Source: Polytrichum commune
Taxonomy: Eukaryota > Streptophyta > Polytrichopsida > Polytrichales > Polytrichaceae
Assembly: GCA_950295325.1 (NCBI GenBank)
Contig: OX485808.1
Coordinates: forward strand, 12,156,501-12,216,500
DNA length: 60,000 nucleotides
Direction: 5' to 3'
Part shown: positions 10,514 through 20,700 of the stretch, piece by piece
How positions within the stretch are numbered: the first letter of the stretch is position 1
Layout of the letters: every line of letters begins with the position of its first letter
Program-made: the position numbers and the translations under genes
Notes under the pieces: model-generated
Seen by the model: the letters and a program-made list of their open reading frames with translations, nothing else
The model's database searches: none
What the model was told of the DNA's origin: nothing

Positions 10514-11356
10514 ACTTGAGAAAAACAAACAATGGGTGAACAACAAAAATATAAATATAAATACAAAGCGGATGGATGAAGTTGGAGGTTTGGAAAACAC
10601 ACCCAACAAAATTGGAGAGCATTTCAACACACATTTGTGATTCTATACGAACCTGTGACAACTACGGGCAATTTGAAGAGACCATCCGTGGCCTTTCTTT
10701 TGCGTGCATAACAAGGGCATGCGGTCTTGGCATTGTTGTTTTGTACCAAGTATCGAACCCTTATTCAGCTAGGTATCGAGAAAATAAGGTTCCTTGACTG
10801 ACTAACCAAGAGTAGGGTAAAGCAGACAAGTGGATGTTGTGTAAATTTATAAATGTAAGAATTAAGTGTCATAAAATGCTAGAATGAAAAAATATATACA
10901 CAACAAAATTAAACACCTCTAAGCTTAATCCAATTGCAATCTCACCAAAACACGTCTTTTTTGTTTTTGTGTCGGTCTTTTTTTTAACAGGCCTTGCCAT
11001 ACTTTTCACTCAAATATATGTGTCTGATTATGATGACCACATAAGCCCCATATACTACCTTACAGTGATGTTGAAAATGCAGAATATCCGTAGGACATTA
11101 AGGGTTTTAATATAAAATAAAACTAGGGCATGGGAATAAAGCCATGCCTTTTTAGCGGCAGGAATCGGGAGTGGTGGAGCTAGAGTTCTACCTGCAGAGG
11201 AGCTGGCCCTGTCTCCATCAGTCGACGGTGGGCCCGCCGACTATCCAACTCTTATGGGATTCCGACGACGTACAGTCGGGAAAGCCAAGAAGCAATCAGG
11301 CTTCAGTTTCTTTGTTGCTGCGGGGAACCTGGAGAGAACTCGATAACTTATCTTAG
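10514..11356. other. Spacer upstream of copine
   Basis: No supported gene. Plus-strand frames here are short and without familiar motifs. GC content rises after 11150. Confidence 0.4.
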
Positions 11357-11386
11357 ACTCAATCAGACAGCCTTGTCTGATTGAGT
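11357..11386. other. Perfect 13-bp stem-loop
   Basis: The arms ACTCAATCAGACA and TGTCTGATTGAGT pair exactly around a 4-nt loop (GCCT). It lies just before the duplicated leader-like block. It could be a small foldback or an RNA hairpin; no function can be assigned. Confidence 0.6.
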
Positions 11387-11387
11387 A

Positions 11388-11905
11388 CACTCCTCGTGCC
11401 GCCGGCGTAGGCAGTTGCAAAAGATTTGACGCTGTTGTAGGTCGCTCTGGACATTCTTCTTATTCTTGCGCGTCCATCAGTAGTTATATTATGCGCATTT
11501 CTTCTGGTTTCAAGGACAATTCTGTGAGGAGGTTTGGATTTCTGCTTTTTGAAGTGTTCGTGTACTCCCGTTACAGCGTAGTACGTCGCATGAGACTGCG
11601 GATACTAAAATACGTTTTAAGTGAGAGAATAAATTCTATGAACTTCCTCGCTCAAGCCAAAAGACTCTGCCGAAACTAGGTTCGTACTGATCAACTTCTT
11701 GCCGCGGGAAAGGAGAAACTAAATCGACAGGCTCTCTCAGAACTCTCTTGCCGCCGGAGTCGGCAGTCGGAAAATATTGGCGCTGTTGTAGGTTGCTCTT
11801 AACATTTTTTCTTTTCTTGCGCGGCCATTACTTATGTACAGCTCATTTTGAATCTGGTTTCTGAGGACGATCGTGTGTGGAGGTTCCAGTCCCTGGTTTA
11901 ATCGT
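11388..11905 (+). repeat. Two diverged copies of a 160-bp block, 357 bp apart
   Basis: Copy 1 (about 11388-11560) and copy 2 (about 11745-11905) share GCCGCCGG, then GGCGCTGTTGTAGG or its variant, then TTCTTGCGCG and a TCTGGTTTC/GAGGACGAT-like segment in the same order and spacing. They precede the copine and may be duplicated promoter or 5' UTR sequence. Confidence 0.6.
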
Positions 11906-11975
11906 TGTATGCTTCAGATATAACTGCCGCTTCAAGAATTCTTGTTCCAAAGGAATGAATGAAACTTTACGTCCC

Positions 11976-12239
11976 TCACGCCGTCCATCTGTGCAAGAGC
12001 ACTGTGCTACCCCTTAGGGTCGAATCTTTTCTTTTTGGGGGGCCAATGTCTTGAATGAACAAGAGCTTTGCGGCAAACAGAAAGCTCGCAAACAAGATAT
12101 TGACACAAATGTAGACTAACGTGCCTTTTGTGTGATTGCCCAGGACGTTCGTAACCGCAGCAATCTCCACGACGGTATTAAGACACTCAATGCTTTTAAA
12201 ATCAAAAAGCAAAGGACATAAATATCGGTGGCGCTGCAA
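11976..12239 (-). other. Minus-strand hydrophobic ORF, possible gene fragment
   Basis: An 87-codon frame holds a plausible membrane-spanning stretch (VYICVNILFASFLFAAKLLF) after a polar segment (ECLNTVVEIAAVTNVL). The sequence just upstream on that strand, CTTGATTTGCAG, could be a splice acceptor, so this may be an exon remnant of a membrane protein. No family could be recognised and no other exon was found. It overlaps the copine upstream region in antisense. Confidence 0.25.
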
Positions 12240-12737
12240 ATCAAGCAGGAATTACTCGGGCACATTCGAAAAGAGCCCTGGCATGAGAGACTCGCCAAAT
12301 ACTAGGTATGTCCAATCATTTCGTATGCTTACCGTTTTACAATCAAGTGTGTTCTCTTACATTTTTTGATCGTTGAGCAGAAACAGCAATATCTGCGAAA
12401 TGTAATTTTAGTTTGATCCGCGAATGTGGATGAAGAAGCCAAGTTTGGATACCGCCTTGATTTGATATGAATTTCCAAAGGTGACCGTGAGGGAATCATA
12501 ACTCAGTCACATACCCCCTCCACCACAATAAGTATTTTTTAATAATAATAATGTTTTCGACAATAACGTTTAATATTAAGTCTTAAGTAATATGAAAGTC
12601 ACAAGTTTTACTTTCAAACAACAAAAAGTATTTAGCGCGGATATCAACCACCAGATTTTTTTAAATGTTCATTGGATAGCACTCCGGGTAATTTTGAATG
12701 TGATGGTTTTGTTTGCTACAGAGCATTGCAACAGCTA

Positions 12738-12819
12738 ATGAAAAGTCTACTGAATGACAGGTGGAAGTGATTCAAAAGGAGGCAGTGTGGAGCTGCAAAG
12801 ACAAAATGAGTACTTCTAG
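12738..12819 (+). promoter_or_regulatory. Two upstream ORFs before the copine start
   Basis: A first uORF (ATG 12738, TGA ending 12770) has 10 codons. A second in another frame (ATG 12754, TAG ending 12819) has 21 codons, begins MTGGSDSKGGS, and overlaps the copine ATG at 12806. If transcription begins upstream, both would reduce initiation at 12806. If 12760/12761 is a splice acceptor (TGACAG before GTGG), both ATGs would be removed. Confidence 0.45.
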
Positions 12820-14500
12820 AAAAACAACGACTACATTTCGTAATCCCTCTTTTACTCCTACCATCAGCCATAACCAACGGGATGGAGACGGCCTTGTAAC
12901 GAAATTGCGGTTATCATTTGCAGCAAACGGCTTGCGGAATATGGACATAATGTCAAAAAGTGATCCCATGTTGGTGGCCTACTATACCACAGTAGAAGCC
13001 CAAATTGTTGAGCTGGGACGCACTGAAGTTATTGCAAACAATTTGAACCCCAAGTGGGTGAAGGAACTCATCATTGATTACCACTTTGAGGAGGTTCAGC
13101 CGCTTCAGTTTGTAATTTATGATGTGGACACAAATTACAAAAATAAACCTGTAGAAAAGTTGAATCTGAAAAGTCAAGATTTCCTCGGCGAAATGAAGTG
13201 CATGCTTGCAGAGATTACTGCTTCACCACACCAGGTGCTAACCAGGCCACTTCGGAGTCCTACTGGTAATGGTAATGGTCGAGGTTCACTTACAATTCGG
13301 GCAGAAGTGGTGTCATCCACAGCAAAATCCGAGGAGTTGGTGATGCATTTACGCTGCTCTGATTTGGAAAATCAAGAAATATTTTCAAAAAGTGATCCCT
13401 TCCTGAAGATTTCAAGAGCTCAGCAAGATGGCCTCAGCACGCCTGTTTACAAGACAGAGCACGTCAACAACAACTTGAATCCTCGATGGGATCCAATAAA
13501 GATGAGCATGGAACAACTATGCAACGGAGACAGAGATCGACCATTGGTGATCGAATGTTTTGACTACAATGGCAGTGGGAGACACAAACTTATAGGTTTG
13601 GTTAGGGTTTCAGTCAACCAACTGTTCGAGCTGAATGAAAAGCGAGCTCCAGCGATCCTCACTCGACCAGGAAAGCATGCTACGAAGTGCCGAGGTAAAC
13701 TCTTTGTGGATCAGTACAGCGTTTCTCCTATGTACAGCTTTGTGGACTACATATTTGGTGGGTGTGAAATCTGCTTTCTGGTAGCGATCGATTTCACTCA
13801 ATCAAATGGGGATCCCCGGGATCCCAAGTCACTCCATTATATCGATCCATTGGGACGCCCCAATGCTTATCAAACGGCCATCCAGGTGGTGGGTGGAGTC
13901 CTACAATATTATGACACCGATAAGCAATTTCCATGTTGGGGTTTTGGTGGTAAGCCCGACCGTCGAACTTTGTCACATTGCTTTCCCCTCAACAACAATG
14001 CATATAATCCCGAGGTTAATGGAATTGAAGGCATCATGGCTATCTATTCTCAGGCCGTGTGTACTGTGGAACTCTATGGGCCCACCTACTTCGCACCCGT
14101 GGTGAACATGGCAGCTACCATCGCCTCGCAACAATCTGCACATCAGAAGTACTTTGTGTTGCTTATAATCACAGACGGTGCCATTCTAGATCTGCAGGAC
14201 ACAGTGAAAGCAGTTGTGGCTGCATCACATCTACCACTATCTTTACTCATTGTTGGAGTCGGTAATGCAGACTTTGCCGCAATGGATTTTCTAGACTCTG
14301 ACAAGCAAAAATTGACAACCCAAGATGGTCGGGTGGCAGTGCGGGATATTGTCCAGTTTGTGCCAATTCGAAGTGTGCATAACTTAGATTGTGCCGCCAA
14401 AAAATTGTTGAAAGAACTTCCAGATCAACTGGTGTCATACATGAAGACTAATCGTGTCCATCCCGGTCAATCAAGGGGGCAGTCAATTCCATCTCAGTAG
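12806..14500 (+). CDS. Copine (BONZAI-type), C2-C2-vWA, intronless
   Basis: A calcium-dependent phospholipid-binding protein of 564 aa. The first ATG of the frame is at 12806 (an in-frame TGA lies at 12755-12757). C2A spans about residues 25-150 (KSDPM, NNLNPKW, IYDVD) and C2B about 160-290 (FSKSDPF, NNNLNPRWDP, ECFDYNGSG); acidic loop residues for calcium are present in both. The copine/vWA domain runs about 305-545, with DFTQSNGDPRDP at 329 in the MIDAS position, HYIDPLGRPNAYQ, WGFGGK and ITDG (Asp 457). Length and motifs match plant BON proteins (about 580 aa), membrane proteins that in Arabidopsis restrain NLR signalling. The protein begins MSTSRK and lacks the Met-Gly myristoylation start usual in plant BON proteins. 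The CDS is a single exon, while BON genes usually have many introns, so a retrogene origin is likely. The frame is intact. Confidence 0.93.
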   Translation: MSTSRKTTTTFRNPSFTPTISHNQRDGDGLVTKLRLSFAANGLRNMDIMSKSDPMLVAYYTTVEAQIVELGRTEVIANNLNPKWVKELIIDYHFEEVQPLQFVIYDVDTNYKNKPVEKLNLKSQDFLGEMKCMLAEITASPHQVLTRPLRSPTGNGNGRGSLTIRAEVVSSTAKSEELVMHLRCSDLENQEIFSKSDPFLKISRAQQDGLSTPVYKTEHVNNNLNPRWDPIKMSMEQLCNGDRDRPLVIECFDYNGSGRHKLIGLVRVSVNQLFELNEKRAPAILTRPGKHATKCRGKLFVDQYSVSPMYSFVDYIFGGCEICFLVAIDFTQSNGDPRDPKSLHYIDPLGRPNAYQTAIQVVGGVLQYYDTDKQFPCWGFGGKPDRRTLSHCFPLNNNAYNPEVNGIEGIMAIYSQAVCTVELYGPTYFAPVVNMAATIASQQSAHQKYFVLLIITDGAILDLQDTVKAVVAASHLPLSLLIVGVGNADFAAMDFLDSDKQKLTTQDGRVAVRDIVQFVPIRSVHNLDCAAKKLLKELPDQLVSYMKTNRVHPGQSRGQSIPSQ

Positions 14501-14823
14501 GTATTGGTCTAGTGCTGCAATGGGACGTGGCAAGTTCATCCCTTCTTCCCTAAGAATTTTTATGGACTTTTCAATTGACGAGAAGAGAGCGGATGACGAG
14601 TGTCCGGGAGACACCCACTTAATCAAACCGTTTATGGTGAGTAACCAGTCTTCTGACTCTTCTCATGAACATAAACTAGAGGTTATGAATAAAATGTTTT
14701 ATTTGCACATAAGAGTTATTGGAAGAGTTGTCTACTTGGATGAGTGATCGGTCATATGATAATGGTTTCCACAACTTACACATTATTTTGACATAATTCC
14801 TTCAATAGTGGAGTTGGCGTTTG

Positions 14824-14857
<34 letters not shown>

Positions 14858-15440
14858 GACGTGGGCGTTTATGACATCAGATGGCTCTCCCTCCCTTCAC
14901 CTACATCAAGAACAAGAGTGGTCATTTCCCAACATGTGCCTCATGAAATAGAACCAAATTCAAAACATGACACTAGACAAGGGCCAGAGCGAATGACACA
15001 CTTTTGTTAAAGGGGTAGACGAAGTCTTGTGTATGAGCAACGATCAACCAATAATGGTTCGTGGAATGGATTATTGATGAGAGGAGAGTGGATGGTGAGT
15101 CGTGATAGCATCAGGACATTCATCTATTCAAGTTATTTATGGAATATAATTGGTTTTCTAATGGACATGAACTAAGGGTTTTGGATGAAAAAACTCTTTG
15201 CACATATAGAAAAGAGCATATGAGTTGTTGGAAGTGCTCTCCACTTGAATGAGCAATCAATTATAGACTTGATCATGTGTGTGTGGAGGTGGCGTTGCAC
15301 TATCTTCTAGGGAGTGCAAAGTGGATGAATTCATGTTTTTGTCGCTTTGAAGTTGCCCCTCTCCGTCTACTTATGTCAAGCACAAGAGCAGTTGTCTTCA
15401 ATGCATATGCACTACAAGTGATCAACACTTGTGAAGCCAT
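14501..15440. repeat. Copine 3' flank: two diverged copies of a ~380-bp block
   Basis: About 14560-14945 and 15063-15440 share in order GACGAGAAGAGAG/GATGAGAGGAGAG, TTTATGG, GAACATAAACTA/GAACATGAACTA, a TTGCACATA segment, GAGTTRTTGGAAG, GTGGAGKTGGCGTT and CATCAAGAACAAGAG/TGTCAAGCACAAGAG. Copy 1 carries a TA microsatellite that copy 2 lacks. It contains no gene. Confidence 0.6.
14825..14855. repeat. (TA)n microsatellite
   Basis: About 15 uninterrupted TA units between TTTGC and ATTGACG. Confidence 0.95.
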
Positions 15441-17795
15441 TGATTTAGAAATGTAAGATCATTTTCAAATTGTCTCTCTAATGTTGGAGGTTGTCAATTT
15501 ACAAAATCCAAGGTTGCATGGGATCATGCCAACAACTTGAGGCCATTTATATGTGTCAAGTTTGACCTCTCTACATTTGCAAGTTGAATCAAAATTTAAG
15601 TCCTACAAACTTAAGGTTTGCCAAATGTTGGATGTTTGTAGCATACTTTGTCCAATTGAGTTGAATTTCCCTTGCAAATTGCACAAATATGATAAATTGT
15701 GATAGTTGGCTTATGATAGACTAGTGGCGACAAGTGTAAGTTGAATTAAACATTCAAACTTTGCATTTCAAAGTCCCTCACATAAAAGTCCTTTTGAGTT
15801 TTGACAATTGTATGTAGGTTTCAAGACATACTTGAATAAATTTTCCACAATATTCTACAAACGTAAGGATTTTAGACAAAATATATTCAAAGGATTTAAG
15901 GGTTTCAAGGATATTATATTCAAGTGTTATTATATAGGGATTGAGAAAAATGCTTACTTTCTTATGAAGATCTAGGAAAACAATGTATAGTTTTTTTTGT
16001 TGGTCTTGCTCAAATAGAGTTTGCCATTTGATGTGTGTGTGTTGTTTGTGATTGTTGGCATATTTCCTTCCACAATCTCCCACTAGATGAAGCCTCAATT
16101 CCATTATAGTGTGTAGTTTGGTACCTACTATGTGGTAGTCATTTCAACAACTCTAAAAACAAACAAAAAACATAAAGAATAACTATCATCAAGTAGGACA
16201 AAAGACACTACGTGTTTTTACATGTTGCAAAATATCGAGGACTACAAATTGATGATCCCAAAATAAACTTAGCCCATGGATCATCCAACAATTTCATCTT
16301 GAAGAAGATGTTGAACATCATCATATTCACCAATTACTTATAAGACTGCCTCCACAATATCTTCTCCGACCATCTCCACATATACTTCAACAAGGTGTAG
16401 TAGCCTTGGTGTGACCACATTATGTACAAGTAAGATGTGGGTGGGTGTGACCAAGGGTTTCACTTGGTGGTGTGTGCAAGAGTTGTAGATGAGTGGAAAA
16501 AATGAAGGATTGGTACATAAAACAAGGTAAGTAAAGAAGAAAAATTTCACACCATCAAGTGGACATAACATACAACGCCCAATAAAAAAAGGAGCAAAAG
16601 TGGAACTCAAAAATTAACAAGTGAAACACACAATCTTACAACATGGATGGGTGAAAAATGTCGCCTTCCACCAATAGGTTGAGCTTGTTGAGTTGATAAT
16701 CTGTTGGAATTCACTAAGAGACCACTAAATCAACAGTTAGTTTAAAATCAACATACCACATTGAAACATGAACCTACAATACAAGAGTCCATTGAAACCA
16801 CATCCCCCCTCCTTCCCCCCCCCCCCCCCCCCCCCAATGCAACAAAATGACAATAAGTTTGTTTTCAATCTAAACTCTGATTAAAGACTATATAGTACTG
16901 ATCAAGTCCGAAAATATGAAAATTCTAATCTTGACCTTAAATTGGAACATATAATAGATTGTTATTATAAATAAACTTAAACTACATCCATGTGGTTAGA
17001 ATAAAAATAAGAACAAGTAATTGTCCTTGATCTCCACAAAATCATCGCGCAAGTATATTAAATTAGCAAAACTTCCAAGATAAAGTAAGGCCAGTTGATT
17101 GTTTGATGTGATTGGCCAAAAACACGAATTCCATAGCTTGAGTCTTGCCCTTGAGAAACCTTGTTCTCATCCTCAATAGTGGCTTTTGTAACAGAGTTTA
17201 TTTATTTACCTATTGACATGGCTGCCACAAATCCTGGCCCTCAAAATGAAGGGAATAGGTTTGGACATGATCGGACGGCTCAGATCGTCCAGAAACTGAA
17301 CAAATCTTGAATTCTGTTGGAAGTGTAAGGGCCACATTCGATCTCCTTCGCTGTCTTTTTGAGCTCCAAGAACGCCAGTAAGTAGCGTGGTTTTACCATT
17401 GGGGTTTCAAGATTGCTCCCTGGTGTAATTCGTCATTCAGTCTGTCGAGCTTCGTAGTGGGAATGGTAAAAATTAGTTACAATGGTTGTGCCGCTGCGGA
17501 ATTTGCATCATAGTTTGGATGAAGTTCGCAGCAAGAAAGAGGTACCTGGGAAGTTGAGAGATTGTAAAAATTGGAACTGGTGAAGATTAAGCTTACGCAC
17601 TTAGGGTTGTACGATTGGCACGTAGATTGGGAGACTTATGAATGTATGAGCCCCTTCGGTGTGTTGAAGCAAGAGTTTGAAGTTGTGGCTGCTTGTGCTG
17701 AAGCGGAATTGGCATGGTTTGAGGTTTGAACCATTGGGAGGAGCGGTGAAGGTCGTGTTGAATCAGGGTGTGGTTTCGTGTTCGGGAAGGAAGCG
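15441..17795. other. Spacer upstream of aminopeptidase P
   Basis: AT-rich with no convincing gene; it holds a 21-bp poly(C) run at 16815-16835. The last 500 bp are richer in GC and presumably contain the promoter and 5' UTR of the aminopeptidase gene, but no clear TATA box could be assigned. Confidence 0.45.
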
Positions 17796-20700
17796 ATGGC
17801 CAGGGCCGCTGTGGTAGGAAGCCTGCTCGGCGGGCCTCTTGTGGCAATCTCCTCCTGCTCTCGTGGCGTGAATTCAAGGGCTTGGAGTCGTGCTCTCAGG
17901 AAGAATGTGGTGGCAAGTAACGCATTGAAGAGAGTGTATGTGCTCCGAATTGCGGACGGGCAGAGACCAAGGAGATGTGGCGGGGGGGGATTAGGAGGTT
18001 CTGGTGCTTTAACACATGTAAGAATTTGAGCATTACACATGCCAGAACATTCATTTTTACCTTGTTCTCTAATCATCGTGGCATTTTTCTGTATCGTAGT
18101 AAATATTGAAAGGAATGAACTACACTTACAACCCCTGTGGCATACACGGTGGTGGTTACAGGCTTTGGATTTCAAGATTGACAATGTGATCACGAATTTG
18201 AAAAATTGTAGTACTTATACCATGATGCCCCTGTCGGAGCGAAATTCACATTTGCTTATGGGAACTCTCATCAGTCTCACGGTCTACTATGAATGCTCCT
18301 GCGGTGGCGGTCACTGCAACGAGTGTTTACCTTGTGAGGATAGCAGGAACACTGTAATCAAACTAACGAAAGATTTCCTCTAATTATGAGATTGGATTTT
18401 GTATCAAGTTTCCCCTATGATCATAGCTACTTATGTTGTTTTGTTCGCTTGACATATTTTTAGCGGGGATCAGATCATTCTTTAATTGCTGGCACATTAC
18501 TGTAATCGGGGCAAGCACAAAATAGACGAGTAGGTGTGAAGAAAATCCTGAAATATCGTGTGAAGGATGCCACAAAATTTAGATATCGTGCTTCACATCA
18601 TGTTCTTGAGGCCATGGATTTTCTTCTGACATGGTGGGTTTAACGGATACTCGCCTCTAAAATATTTATTTCTCCACGCTGTTGCAGGCCACGGGCAGGA
18701 TTACTATGGCCTCTTCCGCAGGCGATTCAGTCGTTGCTCAGCCGAGTTCTAAACGCAAGGCAGTTAAGAAGGAAATTCCTTCAGATGAAAAACTTGTTAC
18801 TCTGAGGAAGTTGTTCAAGACCGCTGGTGGTGGTGACAACAGCTTGGATGCTTACATTATTCCATCAGAAGACGCCCACCAGGTCAGCTACTCCATCTTC
18901 TATGTTTCGAATGCAGGAACCATCATTCATCTTGTCTTACGTGTGCATTCCATTACCTCTTGGCATGGAGAAAAAAATGGATTCTGTTGTCTTTTTACTG
19001 TCTAGAATGCAAATCAAGATAAGGTCGGCTTCACTAGAGGTATTTGTGACATTTGCAGATTGATATGAGCAGGCTGACCGTTGTTGATGTGGAAGGTATT
19101 GTGCATGAATGCAGAGTGAATTTATTGCAGATTGCTATATGCGCCGGGCATATATCTCGGCTTTTACAGGAACTGCGGGCACAGCTGTAGTGACGAAGGA
19201 CAAAGCTGCTCTTTGGACAGATGGCCGCTACTTTTTACAGGTCTGCTTCGCCCTCCCTTGTACTATTCATTCCAGCCATTTTGATCAGTCTCTTGTGTAC
19301 TTTGAAAGCCAGAATAGATGGTCCAGAACTGAGGGATTAAATTCTGACAATTATCACTCATCAGTGTGGATTTTGGAGTACCCTTTCGATGTCAATTTGA
19401 GCATGTTGGTGTTGAAGATCGGTTACTCCTAGTCTGGTGAACTACACTGAAGTGTCCCGATTCTTTGGGATCACTAGCAACGTACAGTTGATGCACAAGA
19501 TCTATTGCCATGCTGCTACAGACATGATTTGAAGATCACACTAATCTTCAATTAGACTACATCTGAGTACCCACTCGAGTAGTATGCTGTAGTGTAGTCT
19601 AGAGCTTTCACCCTTTTGTCAGGTAGCTCAGAAAGGAAGGAGAATCTCTGTAATTTGTTCTCTGTAACCTCTTGACATGTATTGTAGTATCGTAAAGCAT
19701 GACTTGCTAAGCTTGCCTTAATTGTTTCTATGTGAAAAGCCCTTGTTCTCGATTTGTGGCAAGGCGCCACCATCAGGATTTGGAATGTTATTTTCACATG
19801 GATGTAATATTGAAAAACCATTTCTAAAGAATCATTGATGAGTCTGTTACCTGATTGTTGTTTAGATAGTGGCATGCAGGCTGAGAAGGAATTAGGGCCA
19901 GATTGGACACTCATGCGGGCAGGCACACCTGGAACTCCTTCTACTAGTGAATGGTTGAAAGAAACTCTACCAGAGCGAGCCAGAGTTGGAATTGACCCTG
20001 TAAGATCCTTGTCCTTCTCTGGTCATTATATTGAGTAGTAAATCAAGAATGGAGGAGTCTTTTAGTTGATTAATCTTCTGCAACGGCTCAGACAGTTCAG
20101 AAAGATGATTAATCTTCTTCAATCGTTTAGACAGATATTAGAAAACCTAGAATGTAGATAAAGTTGCATGAGGTACAGTGGATGTTGTACCTGTCACTTT
20201 TTTGTAATAGGCTTTCATGATCATTACAGTATGATTATCAGTGTCTAGTAGTATGATTTGCAGCACATTCTATTTGTAAAATCAAAAGCTGCTGGATTAA
20301 TGTGTCATAACTCTTGCATACAACTACATGCACACTGCCCTTTTTCCCATATGTGCAAGCCTGCTGAGCTCTTGTATTTTGTGAACAGTTTTTGTTCTCA
20401 TCTGATGCAGGTGATGAATTAAAGCGGACACTTGCTGGAAAGGGTCAAGAACTTGTACTTGTCTATGAAGACAATTTGGTGGACAAAGTGTGGGGGAAGG
20501 CAAGGCCAAACCCTCCATTGGCTCCTTTGAGAGTGCATGAGCTCCAATATGCGGGGATGAAAGTTTCTACAAAGCTTGCCAACCTGCACAAGGAACTGGT
20601 CGATGCAGGAGCGACAGCCATTGTCATAACCATGCTTGATGAAGTGGCTTGGCTGTTGAACTTGGTGTGTATGTTATCATTTTAACAATTACATGCATTT

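Noticed and set aside
12761-12805. Copine N-terminal extension beginning with GTG at 12761
   Set aside because: The first codon is GTG and follows an in-frame TGA at 12755-12757. The first ATG of the frame is at 12806.
17593-18193. Two overlapping minus-strand frames opposite aminopeptidase exon 1
   Set aside because: They overlap a well-supported sense exon, are Pro/Ser/Arg-rich because of base composition, and match no family.
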